Assembly: GCA_014529385.2 (NCBI GenBank)
Contig: CM043960.1
Location: 25,674,396-25,709,895, forward strand
Reading direction: 5' to 3'
Length of the DNA stretch: 35,500 nt
Origin: Adiantum capillus-veneris
Taxonomy: Eukaryota; Streptophyta; Polypodiopsida; Polypodiales; Pteridaceae
Of this stretch, positions 8,910 to 19,379 are shown one piece after another. The translations under genes were made by a program, and so were the position numbers. The notes beneath the pieces were generated by a model. The model was not told the origin of the DNA and searched no databases. It was given only the letters and a program-made list of their open reading frames with translations. Within the stretch, counting starts at the first letter, position 1. Each line of letters starts with the position of its first letter.

Positions 8910-9570
8910 TATAGTGCATTCTCTAGGAAAAATTCCATATGCACGGAGATCCTACTCTTGTGTGTGGCGACCCTTGGAGTCAGTGTGTGCGCATGGCTTC
9001 CTTCTCAAGTGCTGACTCCCTGATAGTGACCTCTCAATGCTCTTTTATAGGTGCAAGCTTGCTTAGTTTAGGATAATATGATTAGGCTTAGGCCCTAATA
9101 AGGAGAGACAAAGCAAGGAGTCAGGTCCCATATGGGGGTCCCAGATAGTTGACCCCTGCTTTGTTTTAGGAAAATTTCAAAATCATATCTCCTAGGTGGG
9201 CCTTTGTGACCATCACCTAGAGAGAGGGGGCAATATACAAATGATTTTTTTTTACAAGGTTTGGCTTGAAACTGGCAAAAGGATTACCCTATGGGCGTTT
9301 ACTGCAGAGATGCATGATGGACGAGATACCGATGAATCGGGGCTTTGCTGGTGCATCAATGTAGCGCGTTCCTCACTTTTGGGGCCGGCCGAGGCATGCT
9401 TTCGGAGTCATTTCTTGATTTTTCATCGCCGTCACATGATTGGTCGTCCTTTTTCATTGTTTTGGGCATTGATTGTGGAGCTCCTTCGGTTTTTCTTATT
9501 GTACGTGCATATGGCATGTGTGTGTTTGTTTGAATGTGCTCGTACGAGTGTGTATGTGCTTGTGAGTGTG
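8910..9570. other. No recognisable feature
   Basis: A plus-strand frame at 9196-9573 is open for 125 codons, but its text has no domain I recognise and its end runs into the GT-rich microsatellite border. I treat it as chance. Confidence 0.5.
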
Positions 9571-9578
9571 TAGCGTAA

Positions 9579-9580
<2 letters not shown>

Positions 9581-9669
<89 letters not shown>

Positions 9670-9698
9670 TGTATGGTAAGAGTTTGTAAGTGTTTGTG

Positions 9699-9738
<40 letters not shown>
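9581..9738. repeat. Two long (GT)n microsatellites
   Basis: (GT) runs at 9581-9667 (about 43 repeats) and 9701-9738 (19 repeats) are separated by a 33-bp GT-rich spacer. Open frames here encode only His-Thr or Val-Cys repeats and are artefacts. Confidence 0.98.
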
Positions 9739-9740
<2 letters not shown>

Positions 9741-9779
9741 AAGGTAAGACAAAGCGTGGGCTGAAATTACTCAGACAAT

Positions 9780-9830
9780 GAGAGAGAGAGAGAGAGAGAG
9801 AAGTTGAACGAGAGTGTGTGAGGTGTGTTT

Positions 9831-9889
<59 letters not shown>

Positions 9890-9956
9890 CATGAGGGAGA
9901 GAGAGAGGGTGGCGGCCCCTCTGGTTGGTGACGAACAAGAGAGAGAGAGAGAGAGA
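9780..9956. repeat. Three (GA)n microsatellites
   Basis: (GA/AG) runs at 9780-9801, 9834-9888 and 9939-9955 follow the GT block. With the GT tracts they make a compound GT-then-GA block. Open frames across it encode Ser-Leu or Arg-Glu repeats and are not genes. Confidence 0.98.
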
Positions 9957-10479
9957 TGTTTTGATAATGGAGGAGAGAGAGCAAGAGATTTTGCCAAGCT
10001 GGGGAAGCGAGAGTGGGAGATAATGGAGGGGAGGAAGAGGGTGGTGCCAAGGCGGGGGCGGCGGCCCACTGTTTGAGCACGATTCAAGGAGGGAGGGGTG
10101 GTGGCGGCAACTACAAAAAAACGTTTTTTTCAAAAAATGTTATATATAATGCTCCCCCCGATTGGGGTTTGTGTGGGCCACGACCACGGATTTTGAAAGT
10201 TGGTTGTCATTGGGTATAGGATGAACCCCCAAGCATGCTTCACAATTATACAAGTATGTACATATATAGGCCACTTGGGCCACCTTCACCTTCACGTGGA
10301 ATTTGGTGGGGTTTCAAGCCAACTAGGCTGAACACCCACCACTAACCCATCACTAACATAATTCATTTATTGGTTTAATAGAACAATAAGAAGTGGATGA
10401 GTATTCTTCTTATCTTGAACTCCACCACATGTTGTGTGTATTCCCCTTCCTACACTTAGAGCATGCATACTCTGCATGC
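9957..10479. other. No gene; GC-rich then AT-rich spacer
   Basis: A purine-rich stretch (to about 10100) is followed by TTATATATAATG (10139-10150) and a possible small hairpin CCCCCGATTGGGG (10155-10167). No coding signature seen. The last part may belong to the decayed copia RT that becomes readable after 10480. Confidence 0.45.
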
Positions 10480-11096
10480 ACTCATAGTAAGCTGTTAGTT
10501 TCCTGATTTCTATATGCATAATGAGGCCAGACATTTAGTATGCAGTCTCACATGCAAGAAAAATTATGCATGGCCTAGGGTCTATGCATTTGAATACCAT
10601 TAAGTGGATCTTTCACTACTACATGAGTGGCATTATTCATCTTGGTTGTCGTATCCCAAAGGGGGGTGATTGCCACTAGATTTATATGCTTTTCTAGACT
10701 TAGATTGGGCCAGATGGTATGATGCACAAGTGTCCATTAGTGGGTTTTCTTCATTTTGAGTAAGAAGTAGCCTACAGTGGATGCTTCTAGTCAAGAGTCT
10801 GAGTACACTGTGTTTAACCTAGACGCCTTTTGAATGACTTGGGCTTGGATAGCACTCTACCACCATTATCTTTAGGGACATTTAGAGTGCTTTGGTAGTT
10901 GCAAGGAATTAATGTTCCTTGCTTGCACAAAGCACATCAAGGTTCACTATCAGTATGTCATGGAGAAAATCTTTGTAGGAGACGTTACCTTGGCTTTAGT
11001 TACTACGAAGGACTTGTTGATCTTTCCACAAAGGGTCTACCTCATGAAAAGTGAAGCTTTTCACAAAGTGTTGAACTTAGCCCCCTTTGTGGTCTA
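10480..11096 (+). pseudogene. Ty1/copia RT end and RNase H remnant
   Basis: Plus-strand text matches the end of copia pol. RPDI (about 10530) followed by HLNTIKWIFHYYMSGIIHLG is the 'TRPDI...W-x-A-x-K-x-I-L-R-Y-L-x-G-T' end of RT. SKK*PTVDASSQESEYTV (about 10761-10815) is the RNase H 'S-K-K-Q-x-x-V-A-x-S-S-x-E-A-E-Y' motif with its acidic residue kept. TKHIKVHYQYVMEKIFVGDV (about 10925-10984) is the 'T-K-H-I-D/E-x-x-x-H-F-V-R-x-x-x' C-terminus. Stops and shifts throughout show it is dead. No upstream copia gag/IN and no clear LTR were seen nearby, so this is an isolated 3' pol fragment. Confidence 0.85.
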
Positions 11097-11899
11097 ATCA
11101 CACAGGTTCTAACACTTCCTTATACTTTAGGCCTAGCTCCAAGTGAGAATTTTTTACCATATCACTGTAGTGATGTTGCATAAACACACTTAGGACCATA
11201 GGGGAACTTTTTTTTTCCTAGTTAGGAGGAATTTTTCCCCTCAGCTTGCATATATGCGCATCATGCTAAGGCAAGTCTTATCTTTGTATTAGCACACTTA
11301 TTAATACTACTTTCTAAGTTGTGTGCTTTTGAGCTCCTTCTCCATCATCACGTGAATTTTTGCGATCGTATCCAACACTCTTGGTGTAACTATTAAGATC
11401 TCTTCCTCTTAAGGAGTTAAATCTATTGCAAAATATGCAAGCTTTGACTCTTCACTATTGTTACACATATCAATTTTCTTTGCATCCTCTAGACATCATA
11501 AGAAGTTCCAAGTTTGAGCTTCTCTTATATTGGTTATTGAATACCTAAGAGGTGATCTTGGATAATATAATTCTTGTACTATGAGGGGACAATTATTACA
11601 ACCTTCTCATCACTTCCACCACCTTTTTTTAGCTGCTCCACACTTCTTTCTGCATGTGCTTCAACTCATTGTACTTCTTTTTCCTCGGAATTATGATTAT
11701 GGTATGTTCATTTTGCATATCTTTGGTGATTTTTGTTTTGTTTTGTTTCTGTTTGTGCAATTTGTTATTTTTTTGGGTTTCTTTGTTGTATTTGGGAATC
11801 TTCATCATACCTTATCCTAGACACAATCATTGTACTGATTAACATCAGGTAGTGTGCCTTGCTTCAGAACTTGGATATTGAATTCTCTCAGTGTTTTAC
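11097..11899. other. No recognisable feature
   Basis: AT-rich spacer after the copia remnant. Short plus-strand frames (11581-11842) are rich in Phe/Leu/Cys from T-rich DNA and look random. A copia 3' LTR may be hidden here but I could not define its ends. Confidence 0.45.
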
Positions 11900-12860
11900 C
11901 ACTCGCTTTGCTTGCTTCTCCTTATATCACATCTATCATCTTGGCTTTTGATTTGAGAAGTCAAACCCCTCTCACATGGGCCTACATTTTATTTTTATCT
12001 TTAGACCACCTTGATTTTTCATCGTCCATCATGTCTCCTTGTGATTCTAGAGTTTCCAAGGATTCATTGTCGAGCTCTTCTTCACGGGATAGGTCACAAA
12101 TATAGACGTCATTTTGTCTCCTTGAATATTATATTTTCTCTTATAATGCATTTTCTTACTCCTTATCTTCCATGAATCCTAATGCTTAGATCATTCCAAA
12201 TTGTGGTACATCATATCCATCCTTGTCACAAGATTTTATAGGATTCACCTCATTAACACATACATCTAATGTGGCCTAAATACTTGACCATTCTAGTGGC
12301 TTTAATTGATGTTCTAAAAATAGTTATAGGATGTAAGCATCATCAAATATGCACTTTTCAAGTTTGTAAACTCCCACATTCATATGCCTTGCATATCCAT
12401 ATGTGGAATTTTGACTGTATTTAAGCATCCACTTATAAATGAGCCATGGTAGGTGAGTCAAAATCTTCAACAAGAGTTTTGTTGACATCTCTAAAGATGT
12501 AATCTCTTAGGTTCACATCACCCCACATCATTATAAAGGGACATTAATTTGAATTATAAAATGTTGTCGTCTAACTCTAGCTCAAGATTGGGAATTGCAA
12601 CATTTTGAACCACTTCCCAAAGTTTGTTTGGCTAGTCTCCTTCAACTCTAGGCGCTTCTATCTAGCTATAACTATAAAAGCTGCCAATAGTACTTGAAAC
12701 TACTCTAGTATCTTTCTTTTCTACGGTTTAATTCTAGGCTTTTTGGTGTCCACTATCAGATTTTAATCACCTTCTTTTGTTTCTACCATTGGCTTTTATA
12801 CTTTCCCCCCTAAAAGTGCACTCAATGGGGTTAGCCCCATCAGTGCTTGGGCCATCATGA
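11900..12860 (-). pseudogene. Highly decayed Ty3/gypsy pol linker, relative of element 2
   Basis: The minus strand keeps the words VNLRDYIFRDVNKT, EDFDSPTMAHL, ECGSL, KCIFDDAYIL, ATLDVCV and SCDKDGYDV in order. Element 2 has the matching series after its protease: INLKDLSYKDVTRT, KEFDSTTLAGS, DCGSL, ECILESAFKDKDYI, ATLDVCIV and FCDKDGHDV. The order and spacing agree, so both derive from one Ty3 lineage with a long protease-RT linker. Here almost every frame is broken. Left of about 12110 an acidic stretch (EEELDNESLETLESQGD) may be its continuation. The right end stops at the LTR start at 12866, which probably truncated it. Confidence 0.6.
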
Positions 12861-12865
12861 ATACG

Positions 12866-13344
12866 TGTTAGTGAGCCTAATCTTTAGATTTGAGTGCTTA
12901 AATCTTTTTTTTTTAAATGTTTTGACCATAGGAGAGTGTTCCTAGACCATAGGGCAACCTTTATGGATAGTTCTGTTGAAATTTCAGAATCTTTTTCATG
13001 ATGAATTGTGATTTTGGTACCTTATTGGATTGCGACCAGACTTGGTAGGATAGTGTCCCTAGGTGTCCTAGACCTCCTCTTAAAGTTTCATTGCATTTTG
13101 ACTTTGTTTGAGTGCCAAAATGGTGTGATGACCTAAAGCTATGAGAAAGGACAGAGGTAGATTTTCCAATCATTGAGTGGTGATTTGCTTGTTGAGTTGG
13201 TGTGTTTTCTTGTTAGGTTCACTTCTTGAGATTGACAACCTCAAAGAGTCTCCATGCCCCATCCAAGTCTCTTCCTTGAGTATTGACATTATGCTAGTGC
13301 CAGATAGCTATGCTACAGACGTCCGTCGTGGTGACTTGCTAACA
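12866..13344 (+). mobile_element. Probable 5' LTR (479 bp), TGTTAG...CTAACA
   Basis: The right border is fixed by a PBS-like site at 13346. Just before it the sequence ends TTGCTAACA. The inverted match TGTTAG occurs at 12866, giving a 479-bp candidate LTR with 6-bp perfect inverted ends. I saw no second copy in the window, so the left border rests on the inverted end only. It overlies or truncates the minus-strand Ty3 remnant to its left. Confidence 0.55.
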
Positions 13345-13345
13345 T

Positions 13346-13363
13346 TAGCGTCGTTGTTGGGGA
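13346..13363 (+). promoter_or_regulatory. Primer-binding site, tRNA-Asp type
   Basis: TAGCGTCGTTGTTGGGGA matches the plant retrotransposon PBS TGGCGCCGTTGCCGGGGA at 14 of 18 positions. All four differences are C-to-T or G-to-A. It starts 1 base after CTAACA, as a PBS should follow a 5' LTR. This type is typical of Ty3/gypsy elements. Confidence 0.65.
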
Positions 13364-13364
13364 A

Positions 13365-15120
13365 CGATCCTTAGATGAAGAGTAACCTAGTGCGTATTTA
13401 GAGCGTTGTTTTTGAAAATTTGTCTTTCCATTCTATTTACACCCTAGCAGTTAAGCAGCTAGACATGGGGTTTAGTGCTTGGTAGAGTCTAGAAGTCGAG
13501 GACTTGCTAGATCTATTCTTGAGAGGTAAATAGAGTTGTGAGTGAGATAGCCAAAACATTTCATTCTTAGAATTCTCGTTACTTTCTACGTGATGTACCA
13601 TTTTTTGTTTTGACTTTTTTTTAAACCATTTTGTTTGTTTTTGTTTCATGTTTCATTTCAGTACTTAGGAGTAGGGTAAGTAGAAACTACCACCATCAAA
13701 CTTGGGCTGAAAGATAAGGGTAAAAACTGTTGAAAACGATATTTTGGGCAAAACGACTATAAAATCTGGAAAACTAAAAATTTAGTTTGGTCAATCTCTT
13801 GAGCTTAAGGTGTCCAATTTTGGCATATGAGGTATCATTGGGATCCCCTTGAGATGAAATTCAGCATGGCCTACTCCAGTCCCTAAAATGTGACAGATGG
13901 TAGCAAATGTGATTGGTGTCAACAATGTGAGATCTGATAATTTTCCACATAATTGGTATATTCATATTCTCCTAATCCCAACCATGCTATGAACGATCAA
14001 TTTGGACACCTAAAACCTCAAATTAGGCCCAAAAATTATATGGACTCTTTCTGACTTGGTCCTCTTGGAGTCAAGTTGAAATTTTGACTTTGGACCTACC
14101 CTTTTGATTCCATTTTTGTGCTCTACTCTTCAAGTGGGTTCTCTGGACTGGAAACAAGCTATAGCTATCATTTTTCCTTGCTCAAAGCGCACTTTTAGAT
14201 CAAGGGGCAAGAATCTTGGTATTTGTCAACTGTGTCTATTCTTAGCAAGAGTGGTACCATCTGATCGCTCTTCGTGTGTAGAGTCCATTGCCACCTTTCA
14301 TGGTCAATTTGGATCACTTTTTTGGTTACAACTTAAATTTCCCTCTTGCCGAAATTATTGTTTGTTAAGCAAGCCCTACTTATGGTTTTGCAGCTTGGTT
14401 CAAACCTTCCCTGTAGCTTCCTATGATCACTTATGAGATTCTAGATGGTTGGGTTGTAAACTTTGTCCCATAAGCTAGCCAATTTGCTTGTCTTCAGAAA
14501 AAATGCACATTCTATGATAAGTTGAACTCTAACCAACTTTTTGCTCTATTCCCTATGGTAATGGGTTCCTTATGGATAGGTGGAACTTATGGTCCAAAAA
14601 TTCGAGGCTTTTTGCACATGTTTTGCCTAGTTTTGCAATATTCATGGATGCTGAGTCTAAAATCTATGTGTGGATAGTCCTTGTTGGTCCAATTTGATCA
14701 AATGAAATGCATATGGCTGGATTTCCCATGCCAAGAAGAACCTGGTGGGATCTTGCACTTGTAGCTTGACAACCTGTACTCCGTGTGAGGGAAAAATTTG
14801 AGTTCTTGGGCACTTTGGCTGTTTTCAAGGAGTTTTAGATGTCCATTTGAGGTGATCATAGCCTCATTAGGACCCTCTGGAGGTGGACTGCTTGCTGGTA
14901 TCTTCTGTTCCTGATTTTGTGCTAGATGGCAATTACTACATTAGATGTCACTGACCATTGTGGCAGACCTGGAACAAATTTTTACATTCCTCATGATTTG
15001 GGGGTTCTTTTGATGCCCTGCACCTGTAATTTGAACATCCCTACTTTGTACAATGCTCAGGTTTCTATATGAGGTGCCTATACCCCGTTTTTGTGTTTTT
15101 GGTGAGTGGGCTAGCCATGC
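13365..15120. other. Interior after the PBS, no recognisable gene
   Basis: About 1.75 kb where a leader and gag would be expected. I find no Gag, zinc-knuckle or pol motif on either strand. The longest plus frame (14104-14436) reads as random. It may be a long untranslated leader, a non-autonomous internal region or a second unrecognised insertion. Confidence 0.45.
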
Positions 15121-15130
15121 ATGCACATGT

Positions 15131-15139
15131 TCTATAAAT
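15131..15139 (+). promoter_or_regulatory. Possible TATA box
   Basis: TTCTATAAATC occurs after CCATGCATGCACATG (an RY/CATGCA-type repeat) and before a CTCACCACTAGCTCC tract. The spacing resembles a plant core promoter, perhaps within an unrecognised LTR. Weak evidence. Confidence 0.3.
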
Positions 15140-16363
15140 CATCATAGAACTCACCACTAGCTCCGCTCACCATGGGGATGCCTGATATGTGCGTATGGTC
15201 TCTCAGAAGGTCGATCGTGCTCGCTGTCTTGCTCTCTCCTGTTGCAGGGTCGCTATGTGGAAATGACTAGAAAATCCCCTAAGTTAGTATATGTGCCTAG
15301 TGCTTCCGCAAACCCGTTTTCCTTTTTGATCCCATCATTCCTTGTGCATACCTTAGATTTTTTATGGATCGTCAATTTCCACATTTGGACTTTGTATGTC
15401 CCAGGTTCGGCAAGTTTACCTTTCGGATCACCATTACATTTAGGTCAAAATTTGACTTCTTCCAATTGCTTCCAAACTTTTTTTGTGAGTCCCTTCTGTT
15501 GTGGTATTCTGTTGTTTGGCTTCAGGTTCTCCATTTCTTTTTTGGATTTTTTCTTAGATTTTTAGAAATAAAATCTCAAAAAGTTACTTTAAAAAACTAT
15601 TAAAAATATCAAATTTTAGCCAAATCAAGCAAAAAATTATCCAAAATTACCCCAAAATTTTGTGTAAGTTATTTTCCGTTAATAAAATAAGCTTTCTTGC
15701 TATATACAAAGTTTATAAGCCACCATTGGTCTATTTTTGTGTCTTTTCTCAAATTTTGACCTAAGTTGATCATATAATTAGAAACAAAATACAAAAGGCT
15801 CTCGTGTATGGAGCCTATATACAATTCTATGGGATTACTTTTGGCCCTTATATAACCTGATCCTTGTTTACTTACTTTTCAAGCATTGCTTAGCTTTTTT
15901 TTTTTGTAAATCAATTGCAATGAAGCACAACAAGGTTTAAACCATTGTAGGACAGTGCTGGTAATATATAAAAAGTCTTTTGCCATGAGTTTTGTTATGT
16001 CTCTCCCCACTCGTGTCTGAGTCCTCGTCAAAATTATGGGTTCAAGGTGAGTGGAGCAATATTTTTGGGTCCATATAGCTTCAATTGGAGTAGTGCAACA
16101 TGCGCTTTCATGGGCATCTCAAAAAATTCGACAGGACCTGTCGTGTTGATAACTTGCTTGGGCTATTTTGGTCGCCATACTTGAGGTTTGCCCTGCTTAT
16201 GGATTTGATGTTTTCCTTGTGTTTTTGCCATTGGGATCTAGACCTAAAGCTTATTTTTTGTGCTTGGCATAATTCTTTGGCTCCCCAGACTTGTTTGTTG
16301 ACTTCGTTGATTGTCGATTTGCCAAGTGGTGCTCGATTTGTTGGTTTTTTCTCGTAGAGAGAT
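15140..16363. other. Spacer with no supported gene
   Basis: Plus frames at 15242-15565 and 16100-16357 have no motif I recognise and are rich in Phe/Leu from T-rich DNA. An AT-rich stretch with many A runs is at about 15540-15670. The right end is the border of the inverted LTR. Confidence 0.45.
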
Positions 16364-16995
16364 TGTAATGGAAATGGCCTATGAGCTTTGAGATTAGCGG
16401 AATAAAGAGAACTAGAGTGAGCATTTTAATGAGAATACTTTGAGAACATAGAGGGTGAACTTAAGTAGCGGTAGCAACATAACCATTATGCTTAATTAAC
16501 TTGGCATGAACAATACTTTTGCAAGAGAGAATTAGAGAACATGACAACAGTTGAGGACCGGATTTATGTGGAGCCGGCGGTCCCCCTCCAATAGGCTTTT
16601 GTATTATAGATTCTCCCATAAAGAGAGACTTTGTACAATACAATCTTTGTGTTCCTTGTGACCTGGGTGATGCCATGAAGATGGAAAGCTTCATGCATCA
16701 CGTGCATAACATAACCTTTGTAAAAGCATTAACCATCCTCGGCCTCAATCCCAAGGCCTCAAACACCTTCGAAGGTGGAGAGAGCTAGCGGGGAATGAGG
16801 GTAAGGAAGAGGAAGAAGAAGTAACATACGAGAAAGAGATAGTTCCTCACTTATCATCACTCTTCTTGCATAGCATAGCATAATAATGATGATGAAGATG
16901 ATGACAAGCTTAAGCATTGAAGCATGGCTCTTGGTTGTATTTACATTCCTTAGCAGAGAGTGTTGGTGTAGGCTCACAACTTCTCAACAAGCTTA

Positions 16996-17043
16996 GAGAA
17001 GGAGATGGAGTTCTTGCACTTTGCCAAGTGAGAATGAGCTTGT

Positions 17044-17081
<38 letters not shown>

Positions 17082-17122
17082 AGGAGATGGAGTTCTTGCA
17101 CTTTGCCAAGTGAGAATGAGCT

Positions 17123-17199
<77 letters not shown>
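16996..17199. repeat. 82-bp duplication with (GT)n(GA)n tails inside LTR copy 3
   Basis: The word GAGAAGGAGATGGAGTTCTT starts at 16996 and again at 17078, followed each time by a GT run and then a GA run. In the second copy both runs are longer (GT about 17127-17168, GA to 17199). LTR copies 1 and 2 have only short GA/CA tracts at the matching place, so the expansion is specific to this copy. Confidence 0.85.
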
Positions 17200-17203
<4 letters not shown>

Positions 17204-17611
17204 ACCCCCCAAGCACACCCCTAGCTTCCTTGGTTGACCCCTCATTGTAGCTCAAGCTTCAATTTGATTGGACCCCTACAAGCTTAGCCAATCACATGCA
17301 TAGTGCATATTACGCAACCATGCTAGCCTTAGGACAAGTGTCCCCCTTTCCCCTTTGAGGGAGAGGACTTGATAAATGCATAAACAATTAATTTAATTAG
17401 CTAAATTATCATTGGACCCGTTGAGAGGCCAACCAATAGGCTTTAGGCACCTTATGAGGGAAACATGGAGAGGAACTTGACATGTGTCCTTGTTTCTTCT
17501 TTAGACAAGGCTTGACTTGTGTGCGGATGTGTGTATTCTCTCTCATGCCCCTACAATTAGGGCTTGCCTCCCCCATGATTAGGGATGCTAGTTGACTTTT
17601 GGAACACCTCA

Positions 17612-17742
17612 AGCCCCTCAAGCACCTTAGTCATGGAGCACCTCAAGCACCTTAGTCATAAAGCACCTCAAGCACCTTAGTCAACAAGCACGACAAGCAC
17701 CTCAAGCACCTTAGTCAACAAGCACAACAAGCACCTCAAGCG
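17612..17742. repeat. 25/34-bp tandem repeat (CACCTCAAGCACCTTAGTCA)
   Basis: AGCACCTCAAGCACCTTAGT starts at 17637, 17662 and 17696, with partial units before and after. Unit length is 25 or 34 bp depending on a CAAGCACRACA insert. This lies within LTR copy 3 and is not seen in copies 1 and 2. Confidence 0.8.
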
Positions 17743-17978
17743 TAGATTGCCTAAGGTCTAAGGAATTTTACACTAACGAGGTCTTTCAAGCTCCATTAGC
17801 TAGCATTTCTCTTTGACAGACGATCTCTCATTTGGACCACTTTAACTTTGGCCCGTGTTGAGATAGATCCATAAGTACATGTCTATATTATAGCCCTTGT
17901 TCCCATTTTTGTTCTCCCACATTAAATGATCAGTTTAATATGAGTCATTTGGGTTTGTTGAATATTAGATTTATGATA

Positions 17979-17998
17979 TTACCTCTCTCTTGAAATCA
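17979..17998 (-). promoter_or_regulatory. Polypurine tract of element 2 (decayed)
   Basis: On the minus strand, TTTCAAGAGAGAGGTAA lies directly upstream of the LTR. A purine run at this point primes plus-strand DNA synthesis in LTR elements. The preceding text DKDNFDFKRE resembles the acidic pol C-terminal tail that often runs into the PPT. Confidence 0.55.
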
Positions 17999-18680
17999 AA
18001 GTTGTCCTTGGTTATGAGGTAGAAGAGATAAAGCCTTAGTCATTAGTCAATGTTTCTTAGCAGATAATAGAGGATCCCTTTTTACCCCACGACATCATTC
18101 CAAGATGGATGACTGATCCATTTGGGGCTTGGGAGACTTAGCTGTCGCAATCATGTCTGCTCTTTAGTCCATATCATAGTTCCAAAGTAGAGTGACAATG
18201 TCTACTTGGTGTTTGAGAGACATCGTCAACTCAAACATGATTCCAAGCATGCATACTACCTAAATTTGTGCACGGGAGAAAGAGAATTAGTCTTATAATC
18301 CAAAAACATTGATCATTTAAAGGAAACATCTACATTTTCTTACTCTATATGTAGTATTGTAAGCATTGACAAGGTTCATACTATCCTTAAACTATATACC
18401 TTGCATCCATCTAACATCTTCAAAAGGATAATTTTTGAAATTAATAAGATACCGTCGAATAATCTTACCATGTCATAGTACCTTGTTCTCATGCCGAAGG
18501 ATAGCTTTGGGTTGTAGCACCTCTTCTTGGTCTTCGATTTTTGGGGGGTCTTCAATAATTGGTTCACTTGGTGGCTCTCCTTTGTACACACATTATTTCC
18601 CATATCACAATGGGTGACACCAATGAGTGTGTTCAAGCTCATAATGAATTACACCTCCTTAAGCTTTTCAATCTCCTCTT
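17999..18680 (-). pseudogene. Decayed pol region of element 2, RT/RH/IN mostly deleted
   Basis: Only about 680 bp separate the RT start from the 3' LTR, where an intact Ty3 element has roughly 2.5-3 kb of RT, RNase H and integrase. A frame at 18642-18376 gives PKLSFGMRTRYYDMVRLFDG and KMLDGCKVYSL. The latter may be a worn piece of the RT 'G-x-K-V-F-S' region. No YxDD box, RNase H motif or integrase zinc finger is visible. Element 2 has therefore lost its catalytic pol core. Confidence 0.55.
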
Positions 18681-18689
18681 TAATTCGCT

Positions 18690-18867
18690 TTGCAAATGTG
18701 TCATTATAGGTGTAGGGACATTGTGTTCAGGGTTTGGGATCAAGCTTCAAGGGAATTGTGTGTTGACATATCGATGGATTCACCCCCTTGAGGTCTTTGT
18801 ATGACCATGCAAAAACATCTCTATACTTCTTGAGGAGTTGCATGAGTAGCCCCTCTTCTTCTATGCT
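18690..18867 (-). pseudogene. RT N-terminal segment of element 2
   Basis: The minus strand reads LLKKYRDVFAWSYKDLKGVN followed by ICQHTIPLKLDPKP. This is the well-conserved 'L-x-x-Y-x-D-V-F-A-W-S-Y-x-D-M-P-G-I-D-P...H-x-L-x-I-x-P' segment just before the RT fingers in Ty3/gypsy elements. A stop follows at KP and the next part shifts frame (EEIEKLKEVQFI-like). Confidence 0.8.
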
Positions 18868-19379
18868 CAGATTTTGTTGCTATGTAAACCGGTCTTTGCA
18901 ACCTTCTCACGTTTTGCTAGGTCTATTTGTTTTGCCTTTTTTGGGCCAACATAAGATTCATTTCCTTTTTTCCCCTTATTGATTGAGTCATCACTATTTT
19001 CATGTCGTGCATAGTGAAATTTTTATAGTGGGAAGGGACATCCATATTTTCCATCTCGGTGCTCTTCCCTTTCGCACTCTTTATCTCTGTTGTCCTTACT
19101 TCCTTTAACGTTCTCTTGAGTTCTTGGTATTTCTTTTTACGCTCAACTTTGGTCCATTTTGGTTCTTGAACTCATCCATCCCTGGTTCTTTTGGTTTTTG
19201 TTCTTTCATTTCTTTTTCAATTTTTGAACTTGCGTCCTCAAGCTCCTAATACCCTCTTTTGTTTTTGTGTGTTGTGTTTTGTGAACTGACCTAAGATTTT
19301 GTCTTTTACACAATCTTCTGCCTTTACAAGCATCAGGAATTGTGTTTTACCTTTTACTTTCGGCATTGGATTTTTTTTG

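Larger units (their letters stand above)
16364..17978 (-). mobile_element. LTR, family A copy 3 (inverted), 3' LTR of element 2
   Basis: Reverse complement matches LTR copy 1: start ATCATAAATCTAATATTC (compare TGTCATAATAATCAATATC), TTAAACTGATCATTTAAT, AAAGGGGGACAC, the GGACCGGATTT / GCCGGCGGTCC block near 16556-16590 and the end ATGGCC...TTACA. The terminal TG/CA bases have partly mutated. On its right the minus strand shows a purine-rich tract and the decayed end of pol, so it is the 3' LTR of the minus-strand element 2. No clear target duplication is left. Internal expansions make it slightly longer than copies 1 and 2. Confidence 0.85.

Noticed and set aside
9432-10133. Open frames encoding His-Thr, Ser-Leu or Arg-Glu runs
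   Set aside because: They are translations of GT and GA microsatellites with no independent coding signal.
13177-14436. Plus-strand ORFs as host exons
   Set aside because: No motif, no consistent splice-site pattern, and a T-rich composition that yields Phe/Leu/Ser frames by chance.
17046-17255. Repetitive ORFs on both strands
   Set aside because: Products of GT/GA tracts inside LTR copy 3.
16359-17983. Target-site duplication around LTR copy 3
   Set aside because: Bases flanking the LTR (GAGAT and TTACC) do not match. The left flank is not a PBS, and the right side is element interior.
18435-18804. Plus-strand ORFs opposite element 2
   Set aside because: They are shadows of minus-strand Ty3 coding sequence with recognisable RT linker motifs.
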